From Micromonosporaceae bacterium (GTDB lineage Bacteria > Actinomycetota > Actinomycetes > Mycobacteriales > Micromonosporaceae): a DNA stretch of 21,302 nt. Location: the NCBI GenBank assembly GCA_019690055.1, contig JADGGF010000015.1, positions 1-21,302 of the forward strand, given 5' to 3'. A program made the translations under genes and the position numbers. The notes beneath the pieces are model-generated. The model did no database searches, was not told the origin of the DNA, and saw only the letters and a program-made list of their open reading frames with translations. This document shows, piece by piece, positions 1-6,497 of the stretch (positions are counted from its first letter, which is position 1; each line of letters starts with the position of its first letter).

Positions 1-157
1 CGGTGGGGAAGGTGATCTTCTGCTCGCCGAGCTGGTCGGCCACGTACGTGTTGGCGAACGACGCGTTGGCGGACAGGACCAGACCGGCGACCAGCAGGAC
101 GGCGGCGATCAGCAGGCCACCGGCGCTGGCCATCAAGTCGAGCGTGCGGCGCTTCAT
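1..157 (-). CDS. Membrane-anchored hypothetical protein (N-terminal part)
   Basis: Only the first 52 codons are inside the window; the gene runs off the left edge. The peptide begins MKRRTLDLMASAGG and continues into a strongly hydrophobic stretch (about residues 9-30), followed by ASFANTYVADQLGEQKITFP. This is one N-terminal membrane anchor followed by the start of an extracytoplasmic region. I have seen this opening in actinobacterial proteins often labelled LigA-like or hypothetical, but the label is not functional evidence. The ATG at 157-155 is preceded on the minus strand by GGAG about eight bases upstream, which supports the start. A small hairpin (GCCAGG 180-185 / CCTGGC 190-195) lies in the leader. 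The function is unknown. Confidence 0.7.
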   Translation of the reverse strand, partial: MKRRTLDLMASAGGLLIAAVLLVAGLVLSANASFANTYVADQLGEQKITFPT

Positions 158-325
158 CGGACTACTCCGTCTCTGTGGAGCCAGGTTCCCCTGGCGACCC
201 ATGTCCTGTGTGGACGCTCTTACGGTGTCATCCCGGTCCGGGTGATGGGCAGGGCCGGCCGGTCCCACCGGAACCGGGACCTTCGACCCGTCTTCCCGGC
301 GTGGCCGGGCAGGTCGTGACCGACC

Positions 326-547
326 TCACGCGCGCGTACGGCGTCCGGTGACAACCGCGGCGAGCGAGGCGCCCCAGTCCCGCGCCCGCTCGAGCTCCCC
401 GTCGGCGAGCGGTCCCGGGGTCGATGAGACAGCGAAGCTCGCGGCCGGCCCGACGGCTGTTCCGCCCAGCCGGCGGAGTCGTCGCAGCGCGGCCCGGGCC
501 GCGGGTGGTGCGGGCCGGCGGCGTCCGGCTCGTCGGCATGCCCCCAC
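326..547 (-). pseudogene. Possible 3' remnant of a flavodoxin-like gene
   Basis: This minus-strand frame has consistently G/C-ending codons over its last 45 or so codons. It ends ...SSTPGPLADGELERARDWGASLAAVV before a TGA. The pattern (a strand ending in a phenylalanine-rich sequence, then an acidic helix with ARxWGxxLA) resembles the C-terminal helix of flavodoxin/NADPH-FMN reductase-type proteins. No N-terminal half is visible: the upstream sequence in this frame is arginine/proline rich and turns into the carboxypeptidase remnant. It is most likely a broken 3' end in a stretch of decayed genes. The family assignment is weak and the frame could be chance in GC-rich DNA. Confidence 0.25.
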
Positions 548-599
548 CGGTCAGCAAGTCGGCCGAACGGGGTGACCGGGCCACGGCCGCGCCCGGGGA

Positions 600-863
600 C
601 CGACTCGGCGCTGAGCAGCACCGCTTCCCGCATGCGCGTGGGCTGGCCGTGGTGTAGCCGTACGGCCAGAGGATCCGCTGCGAGCACGTGTGCCAGTCAA
701 TGTGGGCCTTGATCTGTTGCACGCCCCCGACGACCCGGCTGTTGACGAAGTCGCGCAGCCGCTGCGTCTCCGGCGCCGAGAAGGCCGACGGTCCCCGGTA
801 GGTCTCGCTGGAGGGTGAGGAGGGCAAATGGTTCCCTCCACTGGAGCACCCCACCAAGGTCAT
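600..863 (-). pseudogene. M14 zinc carboxypeptidase remnant, truncated and internally deleted
   Basis: The minus strand encodes SETYRGPSAFSAPETQRL, then RDFVNSRVVGGVQQIKAHIDWHT and then RILWPYGYTTA. This is the conserved core of actinobacterial M14 carboxypeptidases, where HIDFHTYSE-type sequence carries a zinc-ligand histidine. Directly after GYTTA the sequence changes frame and reads TRMREAVLLSAES, which matches the far C-terminal TSRNREAVLLL segment of the same family. The roughly 100 residues that normally separate them, including the catalytic glutamate region, are missing. The 5' end stops abruptly near 863, so the signal peptide and first zinc ligands are also gone, and the active-site Tyr/Ser-Glu context is degraded to CSQ. 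It cannot encode a working peptidase. The family recognition is from memory of conserved motifs. Confidence 0.7.
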
Positions 864-957
864 CTCAATGTATCGACATCTGCATCACGTGAACAACCGT
901 GCAAATGGGTCGGTGGGTGTCGTCGGCCGTGAGCCGCGGTCACCGGCCGACCCCACG

Positions 958-970
958 TACGATCACGCCG
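958..970 (+). promoter_or_regulatory. Candidate -10 element for a leaderless methyltransferase mRNA
   Basis: TACGAT at 958-963 fits the actinobacterial -10 consensus TANNNT and is followed by six bases and then the GTG at 970. That places the expected transcription start at or next to the first base of the start codon, as in leaderless genes. No good -35 box is visible. There is no Shine-Dalgarno sequence upstream of this GTG, consistent with leaderless translation. Confidence 0.4.
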
Positions 971-1758
971 TGATCGACGAGGGGCGGCGGCTGTCGTTCG
1001 AGGCACGGGCGGACGAGTACCGGACCGCTCGTCCGCCCTACCCCGAGGCTCTCTATGAGATCCTGGTGCAGCGCTGTGGGCTCGGGCCGGGCTCACGGGT
1101 CCTCGAGATCGGGGCGGGCACCGGCCAGGCGACCCGGGGGCTGCTGGCCCGGGGTGCCACCGTGGTGGCGGTCGAGCCGGGCGTACGGCTCGCGGCCCAC
1201 CTCGCCGCGGACATCGGCGGCGACGCGCTCGAAGTCGTCAATGACATGATCGAGACCGCGCCGCTGCCGGACGACTCGTTCGACATCGCCGCGTCGGCCA
1301 CGGCGTTCCACTGGGTGCGGTCCGAGGTCGCGCTGCCCCGGTTGGCGCGGGCTCTGCGCCCCGGCGGATGGCTCGCCGTGTGGTGGACGGTCTTCGGCGA
1401 CCGTACGCGGCCCACACCCTTCCGGTCCGCCTTGGATCGGCTGTATGAGCGCACCTTCCCGCACGCGCCCCGAGATCCGCTTACCGGGCCGTTGAACATC
1501 GAATCGTGGCGGGACGAGTTGAGCCAGGGCGGCTGGTTCACCCGGCCCGACGTGGAGCAGCTTCGGTGGGTCAATCGGTTGACGCCGGACGGGGCGCGAC
1601 GCCTGTTCGGATCGTTTCCCAACGTCAATGAACTCGACCCGGCCCGTCGGGCCGTGCATCTGGACGCCGTCGCCGATCTCGTGCGGGAGGCGGGTGGCGT
1701 GGTGCTGGACCCGTGCGTGACGGTTCTCTATCTGTCGCGCGTGGCCGCTCAACGGTGA
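970..1758 (+). CDS. Class I SAM-dependent methyltransferase
   Basis: The 262-residue protein has a Rossmann-type methyltransferase domain. The SAM-binding motif I VLEIGAGTGQAT lies at residues 44-55, an acidic residue ends strand beta-2 (VVAVEPG, 66-71), and a methyltransf_11-like segment LPDDSFDIAASATAFHWV spans 99-115, followed by LRPGGWLAVWW. The N-terminal RRLSFEARADEYRTARPPYP is typical of this family, which methylates small molecules. The substrate is not predictable from sequence. The open frame extends back to an ATG at 868, but those extra 34 residues look non-coding (a tract opposite the decayed region). The GTG at 970 matches the usual family N-terminus and a -10 box, so I chose it. 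It stands alone, convergent with the next gene. Confidence 0.85.
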   Translation: MIDEGRRLSFEARADEYRTARPPYPEALYEILVQRCGLGPGSRVLEIGAGTGQATRGLLARGATVVAVEPGVRLAAHLAADIGGDALEVVNDMIETAPLPDDSFDIAASATAFHWVRSEVALPRLARALRPGGWLAVWWTVFGDRTRPTPFRSALDRLYERTFPHAPRDPLTGPLNIESWRDELSQGGWFTRPDVEQLRWVNRLTPDGARRLFGSFPNVNELDPARRAVHLDAVADLVREAGGVVLDPCVTVLYLSRVAAQR

Positions 1759-1764
1759 TCCTCA

Positions 1765-1796
1765 GGCGACAGCTCCGGCCCGGCGAGCCGGTCGCC
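1765..1796. terminator. Possible bidirectional hairpin between convergent genes
   Basis: GGCGAC (1765-1770) can pair with GTCGCC (1791-1796), with an inner CGGC (1776-1779)/GCCG (1787-1790) pairing. It lies in the 59-base gap between the converging methyltransferase and MDMPI-family genes. There is no T tract, and the left arm carries a five-base bulge, so termination is only a suggestion from position and structure. Confidence 0.3.
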
Positions 1797-1817
1797 CCTC
1801 CGTGACCATGGCGCGGA

Positions 1818-2459
1818 TCAGAGGGCGGCGATGGTGGCCGGGGCGCGTTCCGCCCGGCTGAGGGCCCGCAGCACTGCGATCACGCCGTGCCGGTGCACGG
1901 CGAGGCGGCACAGCAGGTCGAGCACGGGTTCGGTGACGCTGGCCGGGAGCGGCGGCGTCGCCACACCGACGCTGACGGCGAGATCGTCGCCGTGGACCGT
2001 GATCTCGAGCATTCGGGTCAGGAGGAAGTCATCCAGGGTCAACGCCCAACCCATCCACGGCACGCCGACCAACCGATCCGCCGGCTCGGCGGGCAGGCGG
2101 CGCCGCAGCTCGGCCAGGGCCTCCGTGGTGCCGGTGAGCACCGCGGAGGCGCCCGCCTCGGCCTCTTGCTCACTCCGGTCGCGGATGCCGACGTTGGCCT
2201 CGCTGTCGAGGTCAGCGCCCACCCAGGTGGCCTGCCGATAATGGTCGATCACTGGGATAGCCGGGCCGGCCGGGACGGGCGCGTCCAGGACATCCACCAC
2301 GCGGGTGACCTGCCGAGCCAGGTGAGCCGCGAGCCCGCCGACGCTGAGCTTCGCCAGCGCACTGGGCTCGCCCCACCGGGCGGCGACTGCCGGATCGCCG
2401 AGCAGCGACACCGCCACATCGGCGGCGCTGAGGAAGTCGTCTCGTGCCGTCACAGCCAT
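1818..2459 (-). CDS. MDMPI/DinB-superfamily protein (maleylpyruvate isomerase-like)
   Basis: The 213-residue protein belongs to the DinB/MDMPI four-helix superfamily whose actinobacterial members often use mycothiol and a metal. The N-terminal helix carries GGLAAHLARQ (His46), and a later helix carries EITVHGDDL (Glu152, His156). This is the His...Glu-x3-His ligand pattern described for mycothiol-dependent maleylpyruvate isomerase. The rest of the fold is alpha-helical. The real substrate is unknown: most paralogues of this family are not isomerases. The start at 2459 was chosen because the longer open frame to 2591 overlaps the upstream GNAT gene in another frame and has no family resemblance. 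The gap to the GNAT stop is only four bases, so the two are almost certainly co-transcribed. Confidence 0.8.
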   Translation of the reverse strand: MAVTARDDFLSAADVAVSLLGDPAVAARWGEPSALAKLSVGGLAAHLARQVTRVVDVLDAPVPAGPAIPVIDHYRQATWVGADLDSEANVGIRDRSEQEAEAGASAVLTGTTEALAELRRRLPAEPADRLVGVPWMGWALTLDDFLLTRMLEITVHGDDLAVSVGVATPPLPASVTEPVLDLLCRLAVHRHGVIAVLRALSRAERAPATIAAL

Positions 2460-2463
2460 CAAC

Positions 2464-3003
2464 CTAGTCGGCGCCCGTACGCAGGTCGATCCAGTAACGG
2501 CGAAGGGGACCGAACTCGGACTCCCGGATGTCCTCCAGCACGCCGCCGTTGCGCTCAATCGTGCGGGCCGAGGCCAGGTTCGTGTCGGCACAGGTGAGCA
2601 GCACGCGGTCCAACCCGCGCTGGCGGGCGCGGCGCAGGACCTCGCCGAGCGCCCAAGACGCGAGCCCGCGGCCGCGGGCCGACGGCCGCACGCCGTAACC
2701 GATGTGTCCGCCGACCCGCAGCAGGTACTCGTTGAGCCGATGCCGCAGCGCGATCGCGCCCAGGTAGGTGTCGCCTTCCACGATCCACCAGTGGGTCGCG
2801 TGCACCAGGTCGGGGCCCACGGGGATCGATTCGTCGGACTGTTTGATCAACCGCTCCACCCAGGCGGCGAACCCGTCGACCGTGGTGACGTCATCGGTGT
2901 CGCGCAGACCGTGGCCGTGCAGCACTGCGCCGGGCGGCCACTCGGCCCGAGCGGCGAGCCAGGATTCACGCAGCGCGGCCGTCGGGGCAATCAGCTCGGG
3001 CAC
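2464..3003 (-). CDS. GNAT-family N-acetyltransferase
   Basis: The 179-residue protein is a single GNAT domain. Motif A with the pyrophosphate-binding loop is clear: GYGVRPSARGRGLASWALGE at residues 102-121, where R-G-R-G is the Q/R-x-x-G-x-G/A signature. It is followed by the beta-5/alpha-4 region VLLTCADTNLASARTIERNGG (134-154) and a C-terminal RRYWIDL strand. The protein transfers an acetyl group from acetyl-CoA to an amine or peptide N-terminus; the substrate is not predictable. The ATG at 3003 begins MPELIAPTAALRESWLAARAE, typical for the family. It is the first gene of a two-gene operon with the MDMPI-like gene. Upstream lies only a regulator remnant and tandem repeats. Confidence 0.88.
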   Translation of the reverse strand: MPELIAPTAALRESWLAARAEWPPGAVLHGHGLRDTDDVTTVDGFAAWVERLIKQSDESIPVGPDLVHATHWWIVEGDTYLGAIALRHRLNEYLLRVGGHIGYGVRPSARGRGLASWALGEVLRRARQRGLDRVLLTCADTNLASARTIERNGGVLEDIRESEFGPLRRYWIDLRTGAD

Positions 3004-3004
3004 G

Positions 3005-3300
3005 GGCCGACAGTAGTGGGTAGGTCGGCGGACGGGCCACTGGTTTGTGCCCCAGCGGCGGGCTGATGATGACCCGGTGCGCGGGCGGGTCGGGTTCGGT
3101 GAGCCGGTCCGCCACCAGCCGTACGGCGGCGGGCCCGATCAACCGGCGCGGCGGTCACACCGGCGGTGACGGGTGGGCTGACCAGCCCCGGCCACCTCGT
3201 CGTCATAGGCCACAATGGACAGATCGCCGGGAAACGCGAGGTGCCGCTCCTTGCACCTCTGCACCAGCGCGACGGGGGCTCTCGCCCCGCTGGTGGGGTG
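3005..3300 (-). pseudogene. LacI-family transcriptional regulator, C-terminal remnant with frameshifts
   Basis: Three successive minus-strand frames carry matching pieces of a LacI/PurR effector domain. The first reads VALVQRCKERHLAFPGDLSI followed by VAYDDEVAG (the FPxDLSVVxYDD block). The second reads LVSPPVTAGVTAAP. The third reads RLIGPAAVRLVADRLTEPDP followed by PAHRVIISPPL, the dimer-interface and C-terminal block. At least two frameshifts separate them, and the sequence stops making sense upstream of about 3300, so the HTH and most of the sugar-binding domain are gone. The remnant lies directly upstream of the GNAT operon on the same strand. It is not a functional repressor. Confidence 0.65.
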
Positions 3301-3410
3301 CCCAGAAAGTGACTTCTTGGGCGGGCGCGGGGTATCCGGGTGCCCGGAATGTGACTTCTTGGGCGGGCGCGGAGTGCACGGGCACCCGGAAGGTGACTAT
3401 GTGAGGGCGC
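3296..3410. repeat. 42-bp tandem repeat, about 2.7 copies, with palindromic core
   Basis: Two near-identical 42-bp units (3296-3337 and 3338-3379) and a partial third (3380-3410) share GTGACTTCTTGGGCGGGCGC or variants of it. Each full unit contains an imperfect dyad centred on AAGTGACTT, flanked by CCCAGAA and TTCTTGGG. The array replaces the missing 5' half of the LacI remnant and ends about 50 bp before the TMEM175-like gene. It could be a decayed operator array, a selfish intergenic repeat or simple slippage. Its period is a multiple of three, so frames through it stay open, but no gene is supported. Confidence 0.75.
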
Positions 3411-3459
3411 TTTCGCGGATATGCTGCGGGCGGGGTGACCGTGCGAAGCGGGGGGCGCG

Positions 3460-4074
3460 GTGCGGACGAGTCGGCTCGAGGCGTTCAGCGATGCGGTCCT
3501 CGCCATCATCCTCACGGTCATGGTGCTCGGGCTGGACATACCGACCCAGCACGATCTGCGTACGTTCCTCCACGACACCGGCCATGGCCTGATCACCTAT
3601 TTGCTGAGCTTTCTCTATATTGGCATCTACTGGACCAATCACCATCACATGTTCCACCTGGTCCAGCGGGTCAGCGGTGGCGTGCTGTGGGCCAACCTCG
3701 CGCTGCTGTTCACCCTGTCCCTGCTGCCGTTCACCACCGAGTGGATCACGGATGCGCGGTTGGCCCGGACGCCGCTGTTCGTCTATGGCCTGAACCTGAT
3801 GCTCAGCGCGGCCGCGTACTTCGTGCTGCAGACGTTGGTGATCCGCCAGGGGGGTGCGGACTCGCCGCTGGCGCGGGCCGTCGGGCGCGACGTCAAGGGC
3901 AAGGTCTCGCCTGTGCTGTACCTCGCCGGCATGCTGTGTACCGTGCTCGTCGATCCGCACGGGCATCTCGGGTCATGGCTGGCCCTGGCCTGCTACGCCG
4001 CTGTGGCGATCATGTGGATCGTGCCCGACCGGCGCATCGACCGGTTGATCCGCGAGACCGAGCGGCCCGACTAG
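3460..4074 (+). CDS. TMEM175 (DUF1211) family integral membrane protein
   Basis: The 204-residue protein starts RTSRLEAFSDAVLAIILTVM. This is the diagnostic R/E-x-FSDAV(L/F)AI motif of the TMEM175/DUF1211 family, whose bacterial members form tetrameric potassium-permeable channels. Hydrophobic segments follow at roughly residues 10-28, 40-65 (with YWTNHHHMFH), 75-95, 102-125, 148-168 and 170-188. This gives the six helices of the single-repeat bacterial type, and the length is normal. The GTG at 3460 gives exactly the family N-terminus and is preceded by a GGGGGG tract that may serve for ribosome binding. It is monocistronic and convergent with the DUF262 gene. Ion selectivity is inferred from the family only. 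Confidence 0.85.
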   Translation: MRTSRLEAFSDAVLAIILTVMVLGLDIPTQHDLRTFLHDTGHGLITYLLSFLYIGIYWTNHHHMFHLVQRVSGGVLWANLALLFTLSLLPFTTEWITDARLARTPLFVYGLNLMLSAAAYFVLQTLVIRQGGADSPLARAVGRDVKGKVSPVLYLAGMLCTVLVDPHGHLGSWLALACYAAVAIMWIVPDRRIDRLIRETERPD

Positions 4075-4116
4075 CCCGGCCGGCGACCGAAGGTCCGCGT
4101 CGGCCACTCCGGCCCG

Positions 4117-6186
4117 TTACGTGGTCGGGCGGCGGGGCTTGAGCTTGGCCGCGATCATGCCTTCCTTGATGGTGGGCGATACTCCGCTGATCGTCCGGTG
4201 ATACAGGCGCCGGCGGATGCGCCACCTTGGCAGCCCGGTGGCCTCCGCCAGTTCGATATAGGTCAGCACGCCGCCGGCCTCGGCGAGTGCCGCCCGGATC
4301 TGCGCGGCGAAGCCGAGCGGGCTGGCTCCCCGCGCGTCGGGACGGCCGTCGTCGGTGTCCGCGTCCGCCTCGACGTCGGCCTCGGCATCGGTGTCCGCGT
4401 CCGTGTCGGTGTCGGTGTCGGTGTCCACATCGGCGTCGTCGAGCAGGTCGCCCGACCCCACTGGGTCGTCCCCGTCTTCGTTCCCGGCGAGGGCGGGCTC
4501 CGGTTCGTCCGACTCGCCCGAGTCCCCGTCGCCGAGCCCACTGACCGACGAACCGGGGCCCGGACGCTCGCCGCCCGGGCGCGGTCGTCCCGCGCGAGGC
4601 GGCGGCACCAGCGCGGCCACGATGAGGTCGGCGAGGAACGCGCCGCGCTGCCGGATGTCGGCCGCACTGGCGAACGTCGCCGGCAGCGCCTGGTTGATGC
4701 GCAGGCGGCTGTTTCCGGTCAGCGCCGGGTACTTCTCGGCCCAGGCCCGGTTGCCCATGGACCCGTTGAGGTCGGGCGTGATCACGGTGAGGTTGCCCAG
4801 CGTCGGGATCAGTCGGTTGCGGGCGTCCCGCTCGGCCTGCGCCTGCTCCTCATTCGCGGCGTCCACGGGCCACTCCGCCTCTTGCCAGGCCTGAGGCATG
4901 AGGTGCTCCACCGACAGGTCGTGCGGGGCGAACGCGATCGGTTCCGCGTGGCGGCCCGAGTACTGCTGCTCGGCGAGCAGGAGGAGCTCCTTCGCCAGCC
5001 GCCGGCGCCCGTGGTCGTACGCGTTCCAGGTCTCGATCGCGGTCCTGACCGACGCGTCGGTCGGCCAACCGCGCCCCGGCGCGGACAGGTACTCGAACAC
5101 CACCGTCCCCGGGTCGGCGTCCGGGGTCAGGGCGCGCAGCAGCGGGGCGACCATGTCCGGGTAGGTCCGGCTGGGTTTTCCGCAGATGACCCGTCGCAGC
5201 ACATAGGACTCCAGCGCGTCCAGCGCCGGCCGTCGCTGCTCGGCGGAGTAGGTGGCGAACAGGTGCATGACTACGGGCATGAATGCGTAGATGCCACAGG
5301 CCCGCATGCGATCGACGAACCGACGCTCGTGGGGGAGCAGCCCGGTCCCGGTTCGGATCCGGCGGAACAGGGCGGCCGATTCGACGATCCGGGTGAGCAT
5401 GCCCCGAAGGTCGTCCTCGTGGGCGGCGACGTAGTCGCGGAACGGTGGGAACAGTTGACGCTCCGGGACCTCCGACCGGGTCTCCAGAATAAGAAACGAA
5501 CGTAGAAATACGTCGATGTCAGCCTCGCTGCTGCCGGGCGCCCGGACATACCAGGCGCCGTCGTCGAGGCTCTCCCAGTACTGGGCGTACGCCTCCGTCA
5601 CCGGAATGCCCTGGCGGCGGCACCGGTGCAGGATGTGGTTGCGGATCAGCTCCGAGGCCCGCAGCGGCTCGCCCCCTGAGTTCAGCCGTTCGTAGATGGC
5701 TTGCGGATCGTCGTGGTCGTGCAGGTCGGCGACGACGACGTACAGGCGCTTCGTGACGATGTCGAGGAGGCGGGTCAGGGCGTCGGCCGGGTCCGGCTGG
5801 GTGGCCAGCCAGTCGCGGATGCAGCGGGAGTACCGGCGGTACGCCTGCACATGGGTCGGCTCGTCGCTGGTTTTCGTCGCCGCGACCGTATTTCCGATGA
5901 CCATGGTGAATCCCTCGGCATCGGCGAGGGCCGTCACGAGCTTGGGCTGGGTCACGTCCCGGTCGATGTAGGTCAGGTCCTGGGTCCGCTCGACGAGCGA
6001 CGTCAGGCCCATCTGGTCGGCGGCCGATCGGATGGCCGCGATGAGGATCTGGATCGTGGTGAGCCGCTGCTGGCCGTCCACGACGAAGGTTGACTTCGGC
6101 TGACCGATCTCCACCGTGTCGTCGTCCTGCAGGACGATCGCCCCGAGGAAGTGGTTGCCCCGGTCCGGGCGAGCGACGCAGGCCAA
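4117..6186 (-). CDS. DUF262/DUF1524 GmrSD-like nuclease, main reading frame (5' end frameshifted)
   Basis: As it stands this frame gives 689 residues from a TTG at 6186. The domains are DUF262 (DGQQRLTT at 37-44, YERLNSGGEPL at 165-175), a helical middle, and DUF1524 with the His-Me/HNH-like block VEHLMPQAW (426-434, His427) plus NRLIPTLGNLTVI (457-469). A low-complexity acidic linker of D-T/A/V repeats spans about 576-614, and a short basic C-terminal domain 625-689 looks like a winged helix. DUF262+DUF1524 proteins such as GmrSD are NTP-dependent type IV endonucleases that cut modified phage DNA. The TTG start is not the original one: the DUF262 segment FQRNYVWTGAKWDLLWQDI lies in frame upstream of it, and the true N-terminus lies one base out of frame at 6187-6313. 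No methylase or other defence gene is adjacent. Confidence 0.85.
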   Translation of the reverse strand: MACVARPDRGNHFLGAIVLQDDDTVEIGQPKSTFVVDGQQRLTTIQILIAAIRSAADQMGLTSLVERTQDLTYIDRDVTQPKLVTALADAEGFTMVIGNTVAATKTSDEPTHVQAYRRYSRCIRDWLATQPDPADALTRLLDIVTKRLYVVVADLHDHDDPQAIYERLNSGGEPLRASELIRNHILHRCRRQGIPVTEAYAQYWESLDDGAWYVRAPGSSEADIDVFLRSFLILETRSEVPERQLFPPFRDYVAAHEDDLRGMLTRIVESAALFRRIRTGTGLLPHERRFVDRMRACGIYAFMPVVMHLFATYSAEQRRPALDALESYVLRRVICGKPSRTYPDMVAPLLRALTPDADPGTVVFEYLSAPGRGWPTDASVRTAIETWNAYDHGRRRLAKELLLLAEQQYSGRHAEPIAFAPHDLSVEHLMPQAWQEAEWPVDAANEEQAQAERDARNRLIPTLGNLTVITPDLNGSMGNRAWAEKYPALTGNSRLRINQALPATFASAADIRQRGAFLADLIVAALVPPPRAGRPRPGGERPGPGSSVSGLGDGDSGESDEPEPALAGNEDGDDPVGSGDLLDDADVDTDTDTDTDADTDAEADVEADADTDDGRPDARGASPLGFAAQIRAALAEAGGVLTYIELAEATGLPRWRIRRRLYHRTISGVSPTIKEGMIAAKLKPRRPTT
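4355..4440. repeat. 6-bp coding microsatellite in the DUF262 gene linker
   Basis: A run of imperfect GTGTCG/GTGTCC/GCGTCC hexamers on the plus strand encodes, on the minus strand, alternating Asp with Thr, Ala or Val (for example DVDTDTDTDTDADTD). Each unit adds two residues to an acidic linker between the nuclease domain and the C-terminal DNA-binding-like domain, so copy-number change would keep the frame and vary linker length. Confidence 0.7.
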
Positions 6187-6313
6187 AATGTCCTGCCAGA
6201 GCAGATCCCACTTGGCCCCGGTCCATACGTAGTTGCGTTGAAAGGGAGGAACGACATAGCGTGCCCGGTCTGTGAAAAATTCTATCTATTTCACACGTGT
6301 ACGCCTTCTTCAC
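6187..6313 (-). pseudogene. Out-of-frame N-terminus of the DUF262 gene
   Basis: From a GTG at 6313 the minus strand reads VKKAYTCEIDRIF and then runs off frame. In the next frame the sequence continues TDRARYVVPPFQRNYVW and then TGAKWDLLWQDI, joining the main frame without a stop. Removing one T from the TTTTT run (plus-strand A5 at 6275-6279) restores a continuous 731-residue protein with a canonical DUF262 N-terminus (VPPFQRxYVW). The 127 bases between the GTG and the TTG are 42 codons plus one, as expected for a single insertion. The run sits inside a perfect inverted repeat TGTGAAA (6271-6277)/TTTCACA (6289-6295). This is either an inactivated gene, a slippage (phase-variation) site or a sequencing error. 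Confidence 0.75.
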
Positions 6314-6396
6314 CGATGTCCCGCTTTCCACCCACGACGTATGTCCCCAGCCTGCCGCGTGGCCGGGCCCGTGATCATACGAGCCGGAGGCCAGAC

Positions 6397-6468
6397 ATGA
6401 GGGCGTCGGCGGCCGCCGCCGAGGGTGCCAGGGGTGTTTCCCTGAGTGGTGAGCGTTCGTCCAAGTAA
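6397..6468 (+). CDS. Possible 23-residue small ORF
   Basis: An ATG at 6397 opens a short frame (MRASAAAAEGARGVSLSGER then SSK) ending in TAA at 6468. It is preceded by GGAGG at 6386-6390, six bases before the ATG, the best Shine-Dalgarno spacing in this part of the window. The peptide has an alanine-rich start and a Ser/Gly/Arg tail, with no recognised family, signal or membrane segment. It lies just before the operator of the GntR/DUF1648 operon and could be a leader peptide, a small protein, or chance. Confidence 0.3.
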   Translation: MRASAAAAEGARGVSLSGERSSK

Positions 6469-6473
6469 GCCAT

Positions 6474-6496
6474 TTGTTCTACTAGTCGTAGAACAA
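6474..6496. promoter_or_regulatory. Perfect inverted repeat, likely GntR/YtrA operator
   Basis: TTGTTCTAC (6474-6482) and GTAGAACAA (6488-6496) are a perfect 9-bp inverted repeat around a five-base spacer. The site begins where a -35 box would lie and ends one base before the candidate -10 (6498-6503). A bound protein would therefore block the promoter of the adjacent GntR gene. Autorepression through such a dyad is usual for YtrA-type regulators. Confidence 0.7.
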
Positions 6497-6497
6497 G

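Noticed and set aside
228..863. A 211-codon open frame on the minus strand as an intact gene
   Set aside because: Only its first ~80 codons resemble a protein family. The rest is Arg/Pro-rich frame-shifted sequence, so I treat it as a carboxypeptidase remnant.
868..969. Upstream extension of the methyltransferase to ATG 868
   Set aside because: The extra 34 residues show no methyltransferase character and the region has non-coding codon use; GTG 970 fits the family and a -10 box.
3203..3385. Minus-strand ORF with a 14-residue periodicity (APAQEVTF)
   Set aside because: The periodicity only reflects the 42-bp repeat, there is no start context, and it overlaps the LacI remnant in another frame.
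4198..5505. Long plus-strand open frame opposite the DUF262 gene
   Set aside because: It is the antisense shadow of a recognised protein in GC-rich DNA, with Arg/Gly/Val-rich composition and no motifs.
6271..6295. CRP-type site (TGTGA...TCACA)
   Set aside because: The half-sites are 15 bases apart rather than six and lie inside the DUF262 coding region; the symmetry is better explained as a hairpin around the frameshift.
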